DNA from: a halophilic archaeon SHRA6
Lineage (GTDB): Archaea; Halobacteriota; Halobacteria; Halobacteriales; Haloferacaceae
NCBI GenBank assembly: GCA_005239175.1
Contig: SOPS01000004.1
Location: 186,001-250,000 of the forward strand
Length of the DNA stretch: 64,000 nt
Direction: 5' to 3'
Shown here: positions 8,454 to 17,733 of the stretch, piece by piece
Position numbering within the stretch: the first letter of the stretch is position 1
Layout: every line of letters starts with the position of its first letter
Made by a program: the position numbers and the translations under genes
Notes under the pieces: model-generated
What the model saw: the letters and a program-made list of their open reading frames with translations, nothing else
Databases searched by the model: none
What the model was told of the DNA's origin: nothing

Positions 8454-8924
8454 TTAGTCGGTGTGGTGTTTGGTCCCGTCTTCGTCGTCGGGTTTGCGTG
8501 CAACCATCATCAGATCGATCCGCGAGCAGACGACTTTGTCGTGTTGGTCAAGCGTCTCTACACGGGTTCGAACAAGCCCTCGCGTCGGCGTTTCGACCTC
8601 CTTATCGAGCACCTCGATCCGTATTGAGAGCGTATCTCCTGGACGGACTGGACGAACCCATCGCAGCTCGTCGATTCCCTTCGCACCCAAGGCGGCGTAT
8701 TCTGGGATAATTCCATCCACTAGGAGTCGCATCGTGATCGACCCCGTATGCCAGCCGCTTGCGATCAACTCACCGAACATCGATTCACCGGCCCGATCGG
8801 GATCGGTGTGAAACGGTTGTGGATCGTACTGCTCCCCGAAGGAGACGATCTCCGCTTCGGTGACCTCGTAACTGCCATACGATCGTGTCTCACCGACTTC
8901 AATATCTGAAAAATACTTCGTCAT
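8454..8924 (-). CDS. MaoC-like hotdog dehydratase
   Basis: A 156-residue protein of the MaoC (R)-specific enoyl-CoA hydratase family, which hydrates enoyl-CoA thioesters in fatty acid or polyhydroxyalkanoate metabolism. The hydratase motif is visible in FGEQYDPQPFHTDPDRA, containing the catalytic Asp and His, followed by the central hotdog helix SMFGELIASGWHTGS. The acidic tail DDEDG is a halophilic feature. It is monocistronic, between the ribosomal operon and gatE, so the exact CoA substrate cannot be deduced. Confidence 0.9.
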   Translation of the reverse strand: MTKYFSDIEVGETRSYGSYEVTEAEIVSFGEQYDPQPFHTDPDRAGESMFGELIASGWHTGSITMRLLVDGIIPEYAALGAKGIDELRWVRPVRPGDTLSIRIEVLDKEVETPTRGLVRTRVETLDQHDKVVCSRIDLMMVARKPDDEDGTKHHTD

Positions 8925-9021
8925 GGCTGAGCGTCGATCGGTCGAGAAAAAAGTATCCCGGTTCCCCGGTGACGATCGTCACTGTGATCGGGCCTATCTG
9001 ATTGCGATCGTCTCTGGCCCC

Positions 9022-10896
9022 CTATGATCGCTTGCCGATCTCCTCACGGAGGATCGAACTCACCGTCTCGCCATCGGCCTTCCCACGGAGTTCGGCCATA
9101 CACTCGCCCATGAGTCCCGAGAAGGCGGCCATTCCCTCCTCGGCGACCTGATCGGCATTGCGTTCGACGACACCCGCGATGACGTCTCGAACCTCGTTTT
9201 CGTCGACGCCACCCAGTCCTGCTGCCTCGATCGCCTCCTCAGCGCTCAACGACGGATTCTCGGCAAGTTCGGAAAGTACCTCGGTGAGTCCTTCCCGGGC
9301 GAGGTCGCCACCGTCGACGAGGAACAACACAGACAGCAACTGCTCGTCAGACAGGTTTCCAACAGGGACGTCATCGCGGCGTAGCTCTGTGAGCGTGCTT
9401 TCGAGCGTCGTTGCCGCCAGCGTCGGGTCGATCCCAGCGGCGATCGCCTCCTCAAACAGCGGCATCCGACGGCCGTAGGCGACCTGCTCGGCCAGCCCGG
9501 CGTCAAGGCCCAGCTCTGCCTCGTAGCGATCGACCTTCTCGGTCAGCAGCTCCGGCGTCTCGACCTCGCTTGGATCCGGCTCGACAGGCGGGACGTCGGT
9601 TTCGGGATACATTCGCGCTGCGCCCGGCAGCGGCCGGAGGTATCGCGTCGTCCCGTCCTCGTTCGCGCCGCGAGTTTCTTCGGGGACGCCCTCGATCGCC
9701 GTTTCGGCCCGGCCGGCGACCGCGTCGATCGCCAGTTTGGCCGTCTCGGGATCAGCGGCGACGATCGCAACCGCGTCGTTCTCGCCTGCATCAACCGCAT
9801 CGCGCAGTGCAACTACTTCCTCGTCGGTCACGCCGTAGGCCGGTAGCTCGTCGGTGTGGAAGATCCCACCCGCGCCGTGGCGCTTTGCGTGATCGGAGAG
9901 CTCGGTTCCGAGACGGCGATCGGGTTGGAGTTCCCGACCGACGAGGCCGTCGAAACCGTAGAGCGGAACTGCCGTCACCCGCCCACCCGAGGAGAGTGCA
10001 CCGCCGATCACGCCGGAGTCAGTTTCCTCGAACAAAGCGGTCACATCGGTCGTCTCGCCGACTGACGCGTCGCGATCGCGAAGTTCTTCGGCGATTTCGA
10101 CTAACTCTGCCTGCCGACCGACTTCGTATTCGACGAGTTCGTCGATCGTCGCGAGATCCTGCACGCCCTTGATTTCGACACGCGCGCCCTCCGCAATTGA
10201 GACGTTCACGTCCTGGCGGATCGTTCCGAGTCCACGCTTTACCTTCCCGGTCGATCGGAGCAACATCCCGATTCGCTGGGCAGCCTCCTTGGCCTGTTGT
10301 GGGCTTCGGATGTCCGGGCCGGTTCCGATCTCGACGAGTGGGATGCCGAGACGATCGAGGCTGTACAACACGCCGTCTTCGCGCTCTTCGACGCGCTGGG
10401 CGCTTTCTTCTTCGAGCATAAGGTCGACGATAGAGACGGGTCCGTCGCTCGTTTCGATCTCGCCCTCTTGGCCGAGCAGCATCGTCCGCTGGAATCCAGA
10501 GGTGTTCGAGCCGTCGATCACGAGCTTTCGCATGACGTGGACCTGATCAACGACGCGCATATCCAGCAGTGAGGCGATCTGCATTGCGACTGCAAGAGCT
10601 TCGCCGTCGACCTCAGTCGGTGGTTCGTCGTCTTCTTCGACGAGACAGGTTGTGTCGTACGCCAGGTACTCGAACTCGCGATCGACCCGGCTCTCTTCGA
10701 GCGCAGCCTCATCAAGCTCTCCAAGCTCACTCTTCGTTGGGTGAAGGAACCGCCGCAGCGTTCGCTCGGCTTCGTCTGGCTCACGGAGCGTTGTCGGCGA
10801 ATCGCAAAACAGCTTGGTCTCAGTGTCGAGTTGCTGGTGAATCTCGAGGCCTGCGACCAAACCGAGCGACTCGTAATCGTGCTCGGACGTACTCAT
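9022..10896 (-). CDS. gatE: Glu-tRNA(Gln) amidotransferase subunit E
   Basis: A 624-residue GatE, the archaea-only subunit that, with GatD, converts misacylated Glu-tRNA(Gln) to Gln-tRNA(Gln). The kinase-like cradle starts at LVAGLEIHQQLDTETKLFC and continues through RLGIPLVEIGTGPDIRSPQQA and KRGLGTIRQDVNVSI. The middle contains the AspRS-like insertion (residues about 270-420), and the C-terminal YqeY-like helical tail includes AAFSGLMGECMAELRGKADG. The whole length is conserved. GatD is not in the window. The gene is expected to be essential, because haloarchaea generally lack a glutaminyl-tRNA synthetase. Confidence 0.97.
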   Translation of the reverse strand: MSTSEHDYESLGLVAGLEIHQQLDTETKLFCDSPTTLREPDEAERTLRRFLHPTKSELGELDEAALEESRVDREFEYLAYDTTCLVEEDDEPPTEVDGEALAVAMQIASLLDMRVVDQVHVMRKLVIDGSNTSGFQRTMLLGQEGEIETSDGPVSIVDLMLEEESAQRVEEREDGVLYSLDRLGIPLVEIGTGPDIRSPQQAKEAAQRIGMLLRSTGKVKRGLGTIRQDVNVSIAEGARVEIKGVQDLATIDELVEYEVGRQAELVEIAEELRDRDASVGETTDVTALFEETDSGVIGGALSSGGRVTAVPLYGFDGLVGRELQPDRRLGTELSDHAKRHGAGGIFHTDELPAYGVTDEEVVALRDAVDAGENDAVAIVAADPETAKLAIDAVAGRAETAIEGVPEETRGANEDGTTRYLRPLPGAARMYPETDVPPVEPDPSEVETPELLTEKVDRYEAELGLDAGLAEQVAYGRRMPLFEEAIAAGIDPTLAATTLESTLTELRRDDVPVGNLSDEQLLSVLFLVDGGDLAREGLTEVLSELAENPSLSAEEAIEAAGLGGVDENEVRDVIAGVVERNADQVAEEGMAAFSGLMGECMAELRGKADGETVSSILREEIGKRS

Positions 10897-10976
10897 TGTT
10901 CAATCCTGCGGCGTGGGAGAGTAAAAAGGATGGAGATGTGTCGTTGTCGTCGACAACGTGCCAACAGTCGGCCGCG

Positions 10977-11138
10977 TTAATCGAGGCGTCGGAGTCCCTC
11001 GCCGATCCCGCTGGCAGTACAGCCATCTTCGGGACACTCGTAATGCCATCCGTCGCGGGTCGCCTGTCCTTCAGGGAACGTTGCGCCGCAATTTCGACAG
11101 GTGAGCAGATCCCGACCGCGGGCTTGAAGCTGGGGCAT
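10977..11138 (-). CDS. Small zinc-ribbon protein (53 aa)
   Basis: A short gene from an ATG at 11136-11138 to a TAA at 10977-10979. The protein begins MPQLQARGRDLLTCRNCG and later has YECPEDGC, giving two cysteine knuckles (CxxC and CxxxxC) that should bind one zinc ion. The G+C-rich third positions and conserved knuckle spacing support coding. Many such tiny zinc-finger proteins exist in haloarchaea; the function of this one is unknown. It lies between gatE and the SRAP gene on the same strand. Confidence 0.75.
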   Translation of the reverse strand: MPQLQARGRDLLTCRNCGATFPEGQATRDGWHYECPEDGCTASGIGEGLRRLD

Positions 11139-11214
11139 AGTTGGATATTTCATTCATACAGCTTCAAAATACCGCTTTTTACCCGCTAAGACCGATGAAT
11201 CGTGAGAGTCCTTC

Positions 11215-11901
11215 TCAGACGGGGTCGATCAGACCCGGTTCATCGTTGCCCGGACTGTTGACACGATTCGAGACCGGATACGCGCGGAGTTCGTCGTCGG
11301 GATATGGGTCAAGCAGTGACCCGGCCGTGTCGGGGTCGGCGTGGAGCCACTCGGCTTCCTCGCCCGGATCGAGGATAACCGCCATCCGGTGGTGGAGGTC
11401 CGCGATGAGGTCGTTCGGTTCGGTCGTCACGATCGCAAACGATTCGACCACGTCGTCGGTCTCTGCGCTTCCGTCAGTAAAATCGCCAAGCCCAGTCTGG
11501 GTGGTCGGTGGTCGCCACCGCTCGTAGATGCCGGCCATTGCGAAGGGCCGATCGTCCTCGAAAGCGACCCGGTAGGGCTGTTTGCTCCCGTCGCGATCGA
11601 CCCACTCGTAGAATCCGTCTGCGAGGACCAGACATCGCCGAGACTCGTAGGCATCAGAGAAGCTTCGCTTCTGGCGGATCGACTCTGCCCGGGCGTTGAT
11701 TAGATCGAAGGACTCGTCAGCCCAACTCGGTGTGAGCCCCCACGTGAGACGGTGCATCGTCTCGGGGTCCTCGTTTTTGATCACGGGCAGCGACTGGCCG
11801 GGGGCACAGTTGTAGCGCGCCGACAGCGGCGTTTCTGGAGTTGCGCCGAACCGATCGACGAGTGCGGATTCCGGTGTAAAAAGTGAGTAACGGCCACACA
11901 T
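11215..11901 (-). CDS. SRAP/HMCES-family DNA-protein crosslink protein
   Basis: A 228-residue SOS response-associated peptidase (YedK/HMCES) that covalently shields abasic sites in single-stranded DNA. The reactive cysteine must be the second residue, so the ATG of MCGRYSLF at 11901 is the true start, not the TTG two codons upstream. Other active-site residues are visible: Asn in INARAES, Glu in LADGFYEW and His in LHHRMAVIL. Acidic loops around residues 140-155 are a halophilic insertion. The gene is single, with no linked repair gene. Confidence 0.95.
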   Translation of the reverse strand: MCGRYSLFTPESALVDRFGATPETPLSARYNCAPGQSLPVIKNEDPETMHRLTWGLTPSWADESFDLINARAESIRQKRSFSDAYESRRCLVLADGFYEWVDRDGSKQPYRVAFEDDRPFAMAGIYERWRPPTTQTGLGDFTDGSAETDDVVESFAIVTTEPNDLIADLHHRMAVILDPGEEAEWLHADPDTAGSLLDPYPDDELRAYPVSNRVNSPGNDEPGLIDPV

Positions 11902-11978
11902 ACGCAAACAGAGGGTCTCGATCGGCTAATTGGTGACGCTTGGCGTCTCCGTTTGTCCCCGAAGCTGTCCCCTCACAA

Positions 11979-12104
11979 TCACATTCCCGTGCTCAGCATC
12001 CAGATAACCGCGATTCCAAGCAGGAAGATGACAATTGCAACCCCGAACAGCACGGCCATCAATGCCAATCCGGCCGACTGACTCGCGTCCACCTCGTCAG
12101 GCAT
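11979..12104 (-). CDS. Tiny single-span membrane protein (41 aa)
   Basis: A 41-residue open frame starting at ATG 12102-12104 and ending with TGA at 11979-11981. After an acidic start (MPDEVDASQSAG) it consists of one long hydrophobic helix (LMAVLFGVAIVIFLLGIAVI) and a short tail. Such small membrane proteins are frequent in haloarchaea and often unannotated. No partner is apparent. The call rests on composition and the strong membrane helix only. Confidence 0.55.
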   Translation of the reverse strand: MPDEVDASQSAGLALMAVLFGVAIVIFLLGIAVIWMLSTGM

Positions 12105-12281
12105 ATCACTGGTAAGTGATCGATCGACAAAGACCTCGCGGTGAACGCATACACTGATTGCCGCTCATATTGTCCAGTGGTTTATCCACCGAAAGATAAC
12201 TGAAACTAAAGGCGCAAATTGGTGTTTGAGTGTACGATTTATTTAATATGTGCGGGGAAAATGTCCAAATACGATCACGTT

Positions 12282-12779
12282 ATGAACCGACGAGGCATAC
12301 TGCTCTGCTCGAGTGCATTGTTGACAGCTCTCGGAGCGGGCTGTCTCGGTAGCAATCAAACTGCCGAGACATCGGAGAGCGCAACTGATGCTGTCAGAGA
12401 ATACTTTGCGGCTCTTGAGGACGGCGATCGACAACGAGCGAACCAGTATGCCCATCCAGAAGGCGATTACTATATCGAAGCCGACGATCACCCGTTTCTT
12501 ACCACACAGAACCTCTCAATAACTGAAACGGAGACTGTCGATATGGAAACCGCTGTTCGCAGCAAATTTGCAGATCCTGACGAGGAACAAATCAAGGGCG
12601 TTGTTGAAAAAGAAACAGCTGCGATTGAAAATTTACAAGAAACCCACGATTTTACAGGCTACCAGTATGTTCGTCACGATGCGACAAGTGACGGACTCAC
12701 GTTCAATTCGGTCTATCTTCTCTTCGAAGACGACAATTGGCTGATCTGGTTGATTCCGACATTCCATCTCGGTCGCTGA
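12282..12779 (+). CDS. Exported lipoprotein with NTF2-like pattern
   Basis: The 165-residue protein starts at ATG 12282, which gives a signal MNRRGILLCSSALLTALGAG followed by the lipobox cysteine; earlier ATGs would bury the signal. The mature part begins with TAETSESATDAVREYFAALEDGDRQRANQYAHP, a pattern found in SnoaL/DUF4878-like (NTF2-like) extracellular domains. It is therefore a predicted membrane-anchored surface protein without a known ligand. Its codon use is more AT-rich than that of neighbouring genes, and an AT-rich TTTATTTAAT precedes it at about 12237. Confidence 0.75.
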   Translation: MNRRGILLCSSALLTALGAGCLGSNQTAETSESATDAVREYFAALEDGDRQRANQYAHPEGDYYIEADDHPFLTTQNLSITETETVDMETAVRSKFADPDEEQIKGVVEKETAAIENLQETHDFTGYQYVRHDATSDGLTFNSVYLLFEDDNWLIWLIPTFHLGR

Positions 12780-12890
12780 ACAGGTCTGCTGTGAGCTGTA
12801 TGAATACACTCGCACGGAACTTCCGTGGGCTACGGAAGGATTCCTGCGAAAAATGACAGAAAAGTCCAGTAATTGATCGGGGCCGACCAC

Positions 12891-13631
12891 TCAGTGGACA
12901 GTCCGATCGTCACTCATGTCGATCGGCTCGATCGGGTCGGCGTTCCCAAACGTTGGCGTCGGGCCGTCGTCTGCTGCGGCCCATCGAACGCCGTTGACGA
13001 GCACCTGCTGAACCGCCTCGTCATGGTAGACGGGATACGTCTCGTGACCTGGTCGGAAGTAGAACACGCGCCCGTTGCCGCGGCGATAGCAACAGCCCGA
13101 TCGGAATACTTCCCCGCCCTCGAACCACGATGTGAAAACGAGCGTCTCCGGCGCGGGAATGTCGAAGCGCTCGCCGTACATTTCGGCTTCGTCGAGTTCG
13201 ATGTACTCGTCGACCCCATCGACGATCGGGTGACCAGGTTCGACCACCCACAGGCGTTCGGTTTCTGCGGCTTCGCGCCATTTCAACGAACACGTCGTTC
13301 CCATGAGTCGTTTGAAGATCTTCGAGTAATGCGCTGAGTGCAAGACCAACAGCCCCATGCCGTCGAGAACTCGCTCGTGGACGCGATCGACAATCCGATC
13401 ATCAACCTCGTCGTGGGCCGCGTGGCCCCACCATGTGAGGACGTCCGTGCGATCGAGCACCTCTTTGTTCAGCCCGTGTTCTGGCTCATCGAGTGTGGCA
13501 GTTTCCACCTCGAAGCCGGCTTCCTCGAAGACGTCTGCGAGGACCGCATGAATGCCATCGGGGTAGACGTCCGCGACCACGTCGCTCTCGCGTTCGTGTC
13601 GATACTCGTTCCAAACTGTTACTCGAGTCAT
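12891..13631 (-). CDS. ThuA-like (trehalose utilisation) protein
   Basis: A 246-residue protein of the ThuA family, which has a class I glutamine-amidotransferase-like fold and is tied to sugar metabolism in bacteria. Matching segments are [45 protein letters not shown] and [16 protein letters not shown]. The ATG at 13631 directly precedes the conserved first strand, so the upstream extension is discarded. No sugar transport or oxidoreductase genes lie nearby, so the substrate remains open. Confidence 0.9.
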   Translation of the reverse strand: MTRVTVWNEYRHERESDVVADVYPDGIHAVLADVFEEAGFEVETATLDEPEHGLNKEVLDRTDVLTWWGHAAHDEVDDRIVDRVHERVLDGMGLLVLHSAHYSKIFKRLMGTTCSLKWREAAETERLWVVEPGHPIVDGVDEYIELDEAEMYGERFDIPAPETLVFTSWFEGGEVFRSGCCYRRGNGRVFYFRPGHETYPVYHDEAVQQVLVNGVRWAAADDGPTPTFGNADPIEPIDMSDDRTVH

Positions 13632-13737
13632 AGTGACGATTGCCGGGGGTTCGTAAAGTACCCACCGAACACCTGTCTGGACGATCGCTGTTGTCTTCGT
13701 CAGCGAACTTTTCACCGCCCACACCGTAGCTTACGAC

Positions 13738-14100
13738 GTGTTCGATCGCGATCCAGTTCTCCATCCAGACGATCGATCCGAACCCGACGAGGATGGCCCG
13801 TGGCTCTCGATACTCGCGCTCGCGCTCTGTGGGTGGGTACTTCTCGTCGCACTCGACAGGACCTTACTCGTCGAAGGAACGTTCCTCTGGGCGACAGTTC
13901 GGATCGGCTACACCCTGATCTGTGCGCCGCTCATCGCCGCGGCGCTGTTGCAGGACAGCCGCGCACTGGCAACCGACGGAATCGAGATCGGCCGATCGAT
14001 CTGGCTCTACGCGATCGCTTCGCTCGTGTTTGCCCCGATCTCGATCGCATATCTGGGCCACCGCCACTACCTCGTCGTTCGATCGATCGCGACCACCTGA
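13738..14100 (+). CDS. Membrane protein, three predicted spans
   Basis: A 120-residue protein from a GTG at 13738. After an acidic N-terminus (DPVLHPDDRSEPDEDG) there are three hydrophobic segments: LSILALALCGWVLLVAL, TLICAPLIAAALL and LYAIASLVFAPISIAYL. I do not recognise the family. The gene is divergent from the ThuA-like gene and lies 59 nt before the MOSC gene in the same direction. Confidence 0.65.
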   Translation: MFDRDPVLHPDDRSEPDEDGPWLSILALALCGWVLLVALDRTLLVEGTFLWATVRIGYTLICAPLIAAALLQDSRALATDGIEIGRSIWLYAIASLVFAPISIAYLGHRHYLVVRSIATT

Positions 14101-14159
14101 GATCTTTAATCCTGTGCTCGTGACGCACGTTCATTCGTCTGTGGCGCATACGAAACTAC

Positions 14160-14687
14160 ATGACACACGTCGAGACGATATTCACCGCTGAGGCTGCGAG
14201 CGAACCGATGGATCGCCACGATTCGATCAACGCCGTCGAGGGCGGCCTGGCGGGCGATCGCTACCAGCGCGGCACCGGCCACTACAGCCCGTTCGATGTC
14301 TGTGCGGTGACGTTCATTTCACAGGGGGCGATTGAAACGGTCCGCACGCGGTATGATATCGACCTCTCGGACGGCCGCCACCGCCGGAACATTGTCGTCT
14401 CGGAAGTCGACCTCAAGGAGCTTTTAGAGACGACGTTCCGGATCGGCGACGCAGTCTTTCGTGGGACACGGCCACGTCCGCCGTGTGCACACGTCGAGGC
14501 GGTTGCAAACGAGGATGGCGTTGCGCGGGCGCTCAGTGAGGGGCGTGGCGGCATCTGTGCCGACGTGATTGAGCCCGGATCGATCGCAGTTGGCGACCAG
14601 GTGGAAATCGTTGAGGCCGATCCGCGGACAGTTGGCCAAGCGATCGCTGATCGGCTGGCCGAGAATGCTGGCGATCGAAACGCCTGA
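14160..14687 (+). CDS. MOSC-domain protein
   Basis: A 175-residue protein consisting of one MOSC domain, the sulphur-carrier module found at the C-terminus of molybdenum cofactor sulfurases and in the YiiM and mARC proteins. Recognisable parts are GGLAGDRYQRGTGHYSP, the strand GRHRRNIVVSEVDL, the conserved cysteine in RPRPPCAHVEA and the end GSIAVGDQVEIV. It probably moves sulphur or binds molybdopterin, but no molybdenum cofactor genes are adjacent. Confidence 0.9.
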   Translation: MTHVETIFTAEAASEPMDRHDSINAVEGGLAGDRYQRGTGHYSPFDVCAVTFISQGAIETVRTRYDIDLSDGRHRRNIVVSEVDLKELLETTFRIGDAVFRGTRPRPPCAHVEAVANEDGVARALSEGRGGICADVIEPGSIAVGDQVEIVEADPRTVGQAIADRLAENAGDRNA

Positions 14688-14763
14688 CCCCGCAAACCCG
14701 CTCGGCAAGCGGTTCGTGAGCGGGACATGTCATGTGCAATCGTCACGCACGACCGTGATACCG

Positions 14764-14769
14764 TTTATA
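14764..14769 (+). promoter_or_regulatory. TATA box of the DUF3179 lipoprotein gene
   Basis: TTTATA centred about 25 nt before the ATG at 14792 fits a leaderless haloarchaeal transcript starting at the start codon. It supports the chosen start and would drive the two overlapping genes downstream. Confidence 0.65.
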
Positions 14770-14791
14770 CCGTTGCGGATAATAATTAGGT

Positions 14792-15955
14792 ATGAACATT
14801 TCACAACCTATCGATCGCCGACGCGCGCTCGCGGCGATCGGGGCACTCTCGTTGGCTGGCTGTCTCGGACGCGCTGAGGAGGCCGTGCGGACAGACAACG
14901 CGTCTGGTGGCGACGATTCTGAGCAGACGGACGAGCCCGAGTCTGAGCCACCGTCGGATGCCACTGAGTTGGAGATTGATGGGATCACGAAGGATCCAGA
15001 TGGCGATGCACCTGTTGTGACCGGTGAGGCCCTCCACATGGCACACGCAGTCGACGATCTTAGAGAGGCCGCCCTGAGCGGCGGCCCGGGTGTCGACGGG
15101 ATACCAGCGATCGACAACCCCCAGTTTGAGCCGATCGCCGACAGCAACCTCGGGGCCGACAAACCAGTTTTCGGTGTCGTCCGAGACGGGGAAGCGAAGG
15201 CGTACTCCCAGCAGGTACTCGTCTGGCACGAGATCGTCAACGATGAGATCGCTGGTGATCCGATCACAGTGACGTACTGCCCGCTCACCGGGACCGCACA
15301 GGGGTTCGATCGGGGTGAGACCACCTTCGGTGTCTCCGGGCAACTCATCAACAGCAACCTCCTCATGTTCGATCGCGGCACCGGAACGCTGTGGCCGCAG
15401 ATGCTCGCGCAGGGAATCGAGGGACCCCTGCTCGGCGAACAGCTCTCGGAGTTTCGGCTCGTGTGGACGACAGTCGGCCGTTGGCGCGATCGCTACCCTG
15501 AAAGTGTAATAATCACCAACGACACGGGCTACCAGCGGCGGTACGGCGACGATCCCTACGGCGGATACGCCCCACGCTCTGGATACTATGACACAGACGG
15601 GATCATGTTTGATCCGCTCGTAGAGTCGGATGCTGCGCACCCGAAATCAGTCGTGATCGGGGCTCGGACACCCACAGGGGCGATCGCCTTCGACAAAGAA
15701 CGGCTGCTAGAGGAACGGATCCTCTCAGGAACGATCGGTGATGAGCGCTACGTCGCGGTCGCTGACCCCCGTTTGCAGACGGGCTACGTGTATCACGATC
15801 CAGACGGCACGACGATCGAACCCGACGGCGAGAACTACCTCGTTGACGGCGAAACGGTACAGCCAGAATCGCTTCCGCTCGATCGAACGATCGCCTACGA
15901 CGCGATGTTCTTCGCGTGGTACGGCTACTACCCAGACACCACATATGTCAACTGA
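14792..15955 (+). CDS. DUF3179-domain Tat lipoprotein
   Basis: A 387-residue lipoprotein: MNISQPIDRRRALAAIGALS leads to the lipobox LAGC, then an acidic linker (residues 35-60), then a DUF3179 domain. That domain is identified by IPAIDNPQFEPIADS, VFGVVRDGEAKAYSQQVLVWHEIVND and the TYCPLTGTAQGFDR segment with its conserved cysteine. DUF3179 proteins are exported and of unknown function. The stop overlaps the start of the next gene by 11 nt, so a lipoprotein and a membrane protein are made together. Confidence 0.92.
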   Translation: MNISQPIDRRRALAAIGALSLAGCLGRAEEAVRTDNASGGDDSEQTDEPESEPPSDATELEIDGITKDPDGDAPVVTGEALHMAHAVDDLREAALSGGPGVDGIPAIDNPQFEPIADSNLGADKPVFGVVRDGEAKAYSQQVLVWHEIVNDEIAGDPITVTYCPLTGTAQGFDRGETTFGVSGQLINSNLLMFDRGTGTLWPQMLAQGIEGPLLGEQLSEFRLVWTTVGRWRDRYPESVIITNDTGYQRRYGDDPYGGYAPRSGYYDTDGIMFDPLVESDAAHPKSVVIGARTPTGAIAFDKERLLEERILSGTIGDERYVAVADPRLQTGYVYHDPDGTTIEPDGENYLVDGETVQPESLPLDRTIAYDAMFFAWYGYYPDTTYVN

Positions 15956-16562
15956 AACAACTGAAGAGCCTGGCGTAGTCCGCACACACCTCTCGCGCCT
16001 CTCGATCGCCCTCCGCGGGACACTCAGACGTCGAGACGGCCGCATTGCCTTCGTTGTGGGGCTCATCGGCTACTTTCTCGTCTACGAGGTCGCAGTCCAG
16101 AACCTCGATCGATCGATCAATCCCGGCACATTGGGGGTTAGCGTCGCCGACAATCCGCTCGATCTGGTATTTCGGTCGACAGGGCCGTTCCAGTACGAGC
16201 CGATCGCGTTTGTCCAGCTCTACGTGGTTGACTACCTCTTTGCGCCAGTGACAGCGGCGATCGGACTCGGGTTGGCTGCCCTGGTCGCGACTAATCTCGC
16301 GATCGCGTACGTCTCCTGGCGGGCGCCGAAAGCGTGTGGGATTGATCGCGGGCGATCCTCGTCCGCCGGATTGTTAGCTAGCCTGCCTGCGCTCTTGTCC
16401 GGGACAGTCTGTTGTGGCCCCGTGTTGCTCTTGATCGTCGGTATCCAGGCGACTGCTGGGCTCATGGCGCTGTTTCAGTGGTTGCTGCCGATCGCCGTAT
16501 TGTTACTCGTTGGATCGCTGTTTTGGGTCAGCAAAGGTGTCTCGGTCGACGCCGCGGTGTGA
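15945..16562 (+). CDS. Polytopic membrane protein with an intramembrane Cys-Cys pair
   Basis: A 205-residue membrane protein beginning at ATG 15945, inside the last codons of the DUF3179 gene. Hydrophobic segments lie around IAFVVGLIGYFLVYEVAV, LFAPVTAAIGLGLAALVA, GLLASLPALLSGTVCCGPVL, and ALFQWLLPIAVLLLVGSLFW. The GTVCCGPVLL motif at the membrane edge resembles metal- or redox-active cysteine pairs in transporters such as MerT, but overall similarity is not evident. Coupling to the DUF3179 lipoprotein suggests a two-part membrane system. Confidence 0.75.
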   Translation: MSTETTEEPGVVRTHLSRLSIALRGTLRRRDGRIAFVVGLIGYFLVYEVAVQNLDRSINPGTLGVSVADNPLDLVFRSTGPFQYEPIAFVQLYVVDYLFAPVTAAIGLGLAALVATNLAIAYVSWRAPKACGIDRGRSSSAGLLASLPALLSGTVCCGPVLLLIVGIQATAGLMALFQWLLPIAVLLLVGSLFWVSKGVSVDAAV

Positions 16563-16592
16563 CGGTTGGCGTAGCGCTCAGCTCGGTCGTGG

Positions 16593-17567
16593 CTACTCTT
16601 TTTCGGGGAAAATGCTCTCAGGAAGATAGGCGGTGACGATCCAGTTCGGGGCGTCAACAACCTCGCTCACTTTGAGATCGACGATCGCCGAACAGAGGAT
16701 GTACGCCTCACCGCGGGTCAACCCCCGTTCGGCTTCCAGGTGATCGATCATGTGCCTGACCGCTTTCTTTGTCGCGTCCATGAGATTATCGGAGATTCCG
16801 GTGGTACCGTACATTGGCTCGTCATGGCCGGTTGGCGTGAACGGCCCCGTGGTTTCAAGCTGTGGCTGGTGGATGTCCATGTCTTTGCGGACGTCGATCC
16901 GAGCGGTGACAAACATTGGACACTCAATACCCGTCACGCAGACCTCGCCGTCGCCCTGTGCAGCGTGGCAGTCGCCCGTCGAAAACAGGCCGCCCTCGAC
17001 CTCGACTGGGAGGTAGACCGTCGATCCCTCGGTCATGTGTTTGACGTCCATGTTACCGCCAACATCCCGCGGCGGAAGGGTGTCGTGTGCGCCCTCAGCG
17101 GCGGGGGCGACGCCGATCGTCCCCGGGAACGGATCCAGCGGGATCTCGATCCCGTCGACGAACTGTCCGACATCGCCGTCGAGATCCCAGATGTGCAGGC
17201 CAGCCTCCTCGAAGTCTTCTGGGAGCAATCCCAGTCCCATCTCACCGGGCATGAAGCCAGTGAATCCCCATCCTTTGTGCTGAAAGTCGAGCAGTTCGAT
17301 TTCGAGTACGTCGCCGGGTTCGACTCCTTCGACGTAGACGGGGCCGGTCAGCGGATGGACCGGATCAAAGCTTGCGTTCGCGAGGTCTTCAGCGGTTGAG
17401 TCAATGTTGAGCTGGCCGTCGAGGGCGTCTCGACAGTCAAAACGGACGACATTTCCGGGTTCGATCGTGAGTGCGGGTTCGAGGCTGTTGTCCCACGCGC
17501 TGTGGATATTTTTGTCAGCTGCTGAAAGCCGGTGGTCAATGGTATACGACTTGTGATCGCTTGCCAT
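16593..17567 (-). CDS. Acetamidase/formamidase family hydrolase
   Basis: A 324-residue member of the FmdA/AmdA family, which hydrolyse short-chain amides to ammonia and the acid. Family features include SAWDNSLEPALTIEPGN, the segment GPVYVEGVEPGDVLEIELLD, the metal-binding region LFSTGDCHAAQGDGEVC and the C-terminal GEAYILCSAIVDLKVSEVV. Length is normal. The upstream TATA box suggests a leaderless monocistronic message. Formamide or acetamide is the usual substrate; the exact one is not visible. Confidence 0.94.
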   Translation of the reverse strand: MASDHKSYTIDHRLSAADKNIHSAWDNSLEPALTIEPGNVVRFDCRDALDGQLNIDSTAEDLANASFDPVHPLTGPVYVEGVEPGDVLEIELLDFQHKGWGFTGFMPGEMGLGLLPEDFEEAGLHIWDLDGDVGQFVDGIEIPLDPFPGTIGVAPAAEGAHDTLPPRDVGGNMDVKHMTEGSTVYLPVEVEGGLFSTGDCHAAQGDGEVCVTGIECPMFVTARIDVRKDMDIHQPQLETTGPFTPTGHDEPMYGTTGISDNLMDATKKAVRHMIDHLEAERGLTRGEAYILCSAIVDLKVSEVVDAPNWIVTAYLPESIFPEKE

Positions 17568-17587
17568 GCAACTGTTACACTGTCGTG

Positions 17588-17597
17588 AAAAATAAAA
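17588..17597 (-). promoter_or_regulatory. TATA box of the acetamidase gene
   Basis: The minus strand reads TTTTATTTTT centred about 25 nt before the ATG at 17567, the standard position for a leaderless transcript in haloarchaea. Confidence 0.65.
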
Positions 17598-17733
17598 TCA
17601 TCTCTATCACCAGCGATCAGCGCCGAAAGTGACTGGAACATTCTCTGGTGGACAACGAAATCAATATCATGCAGTGGGGTCACCGAAAGGCGAAGCTATA
17701 TGATCTTTGAACTACATGTGCCAGTAGATACCG

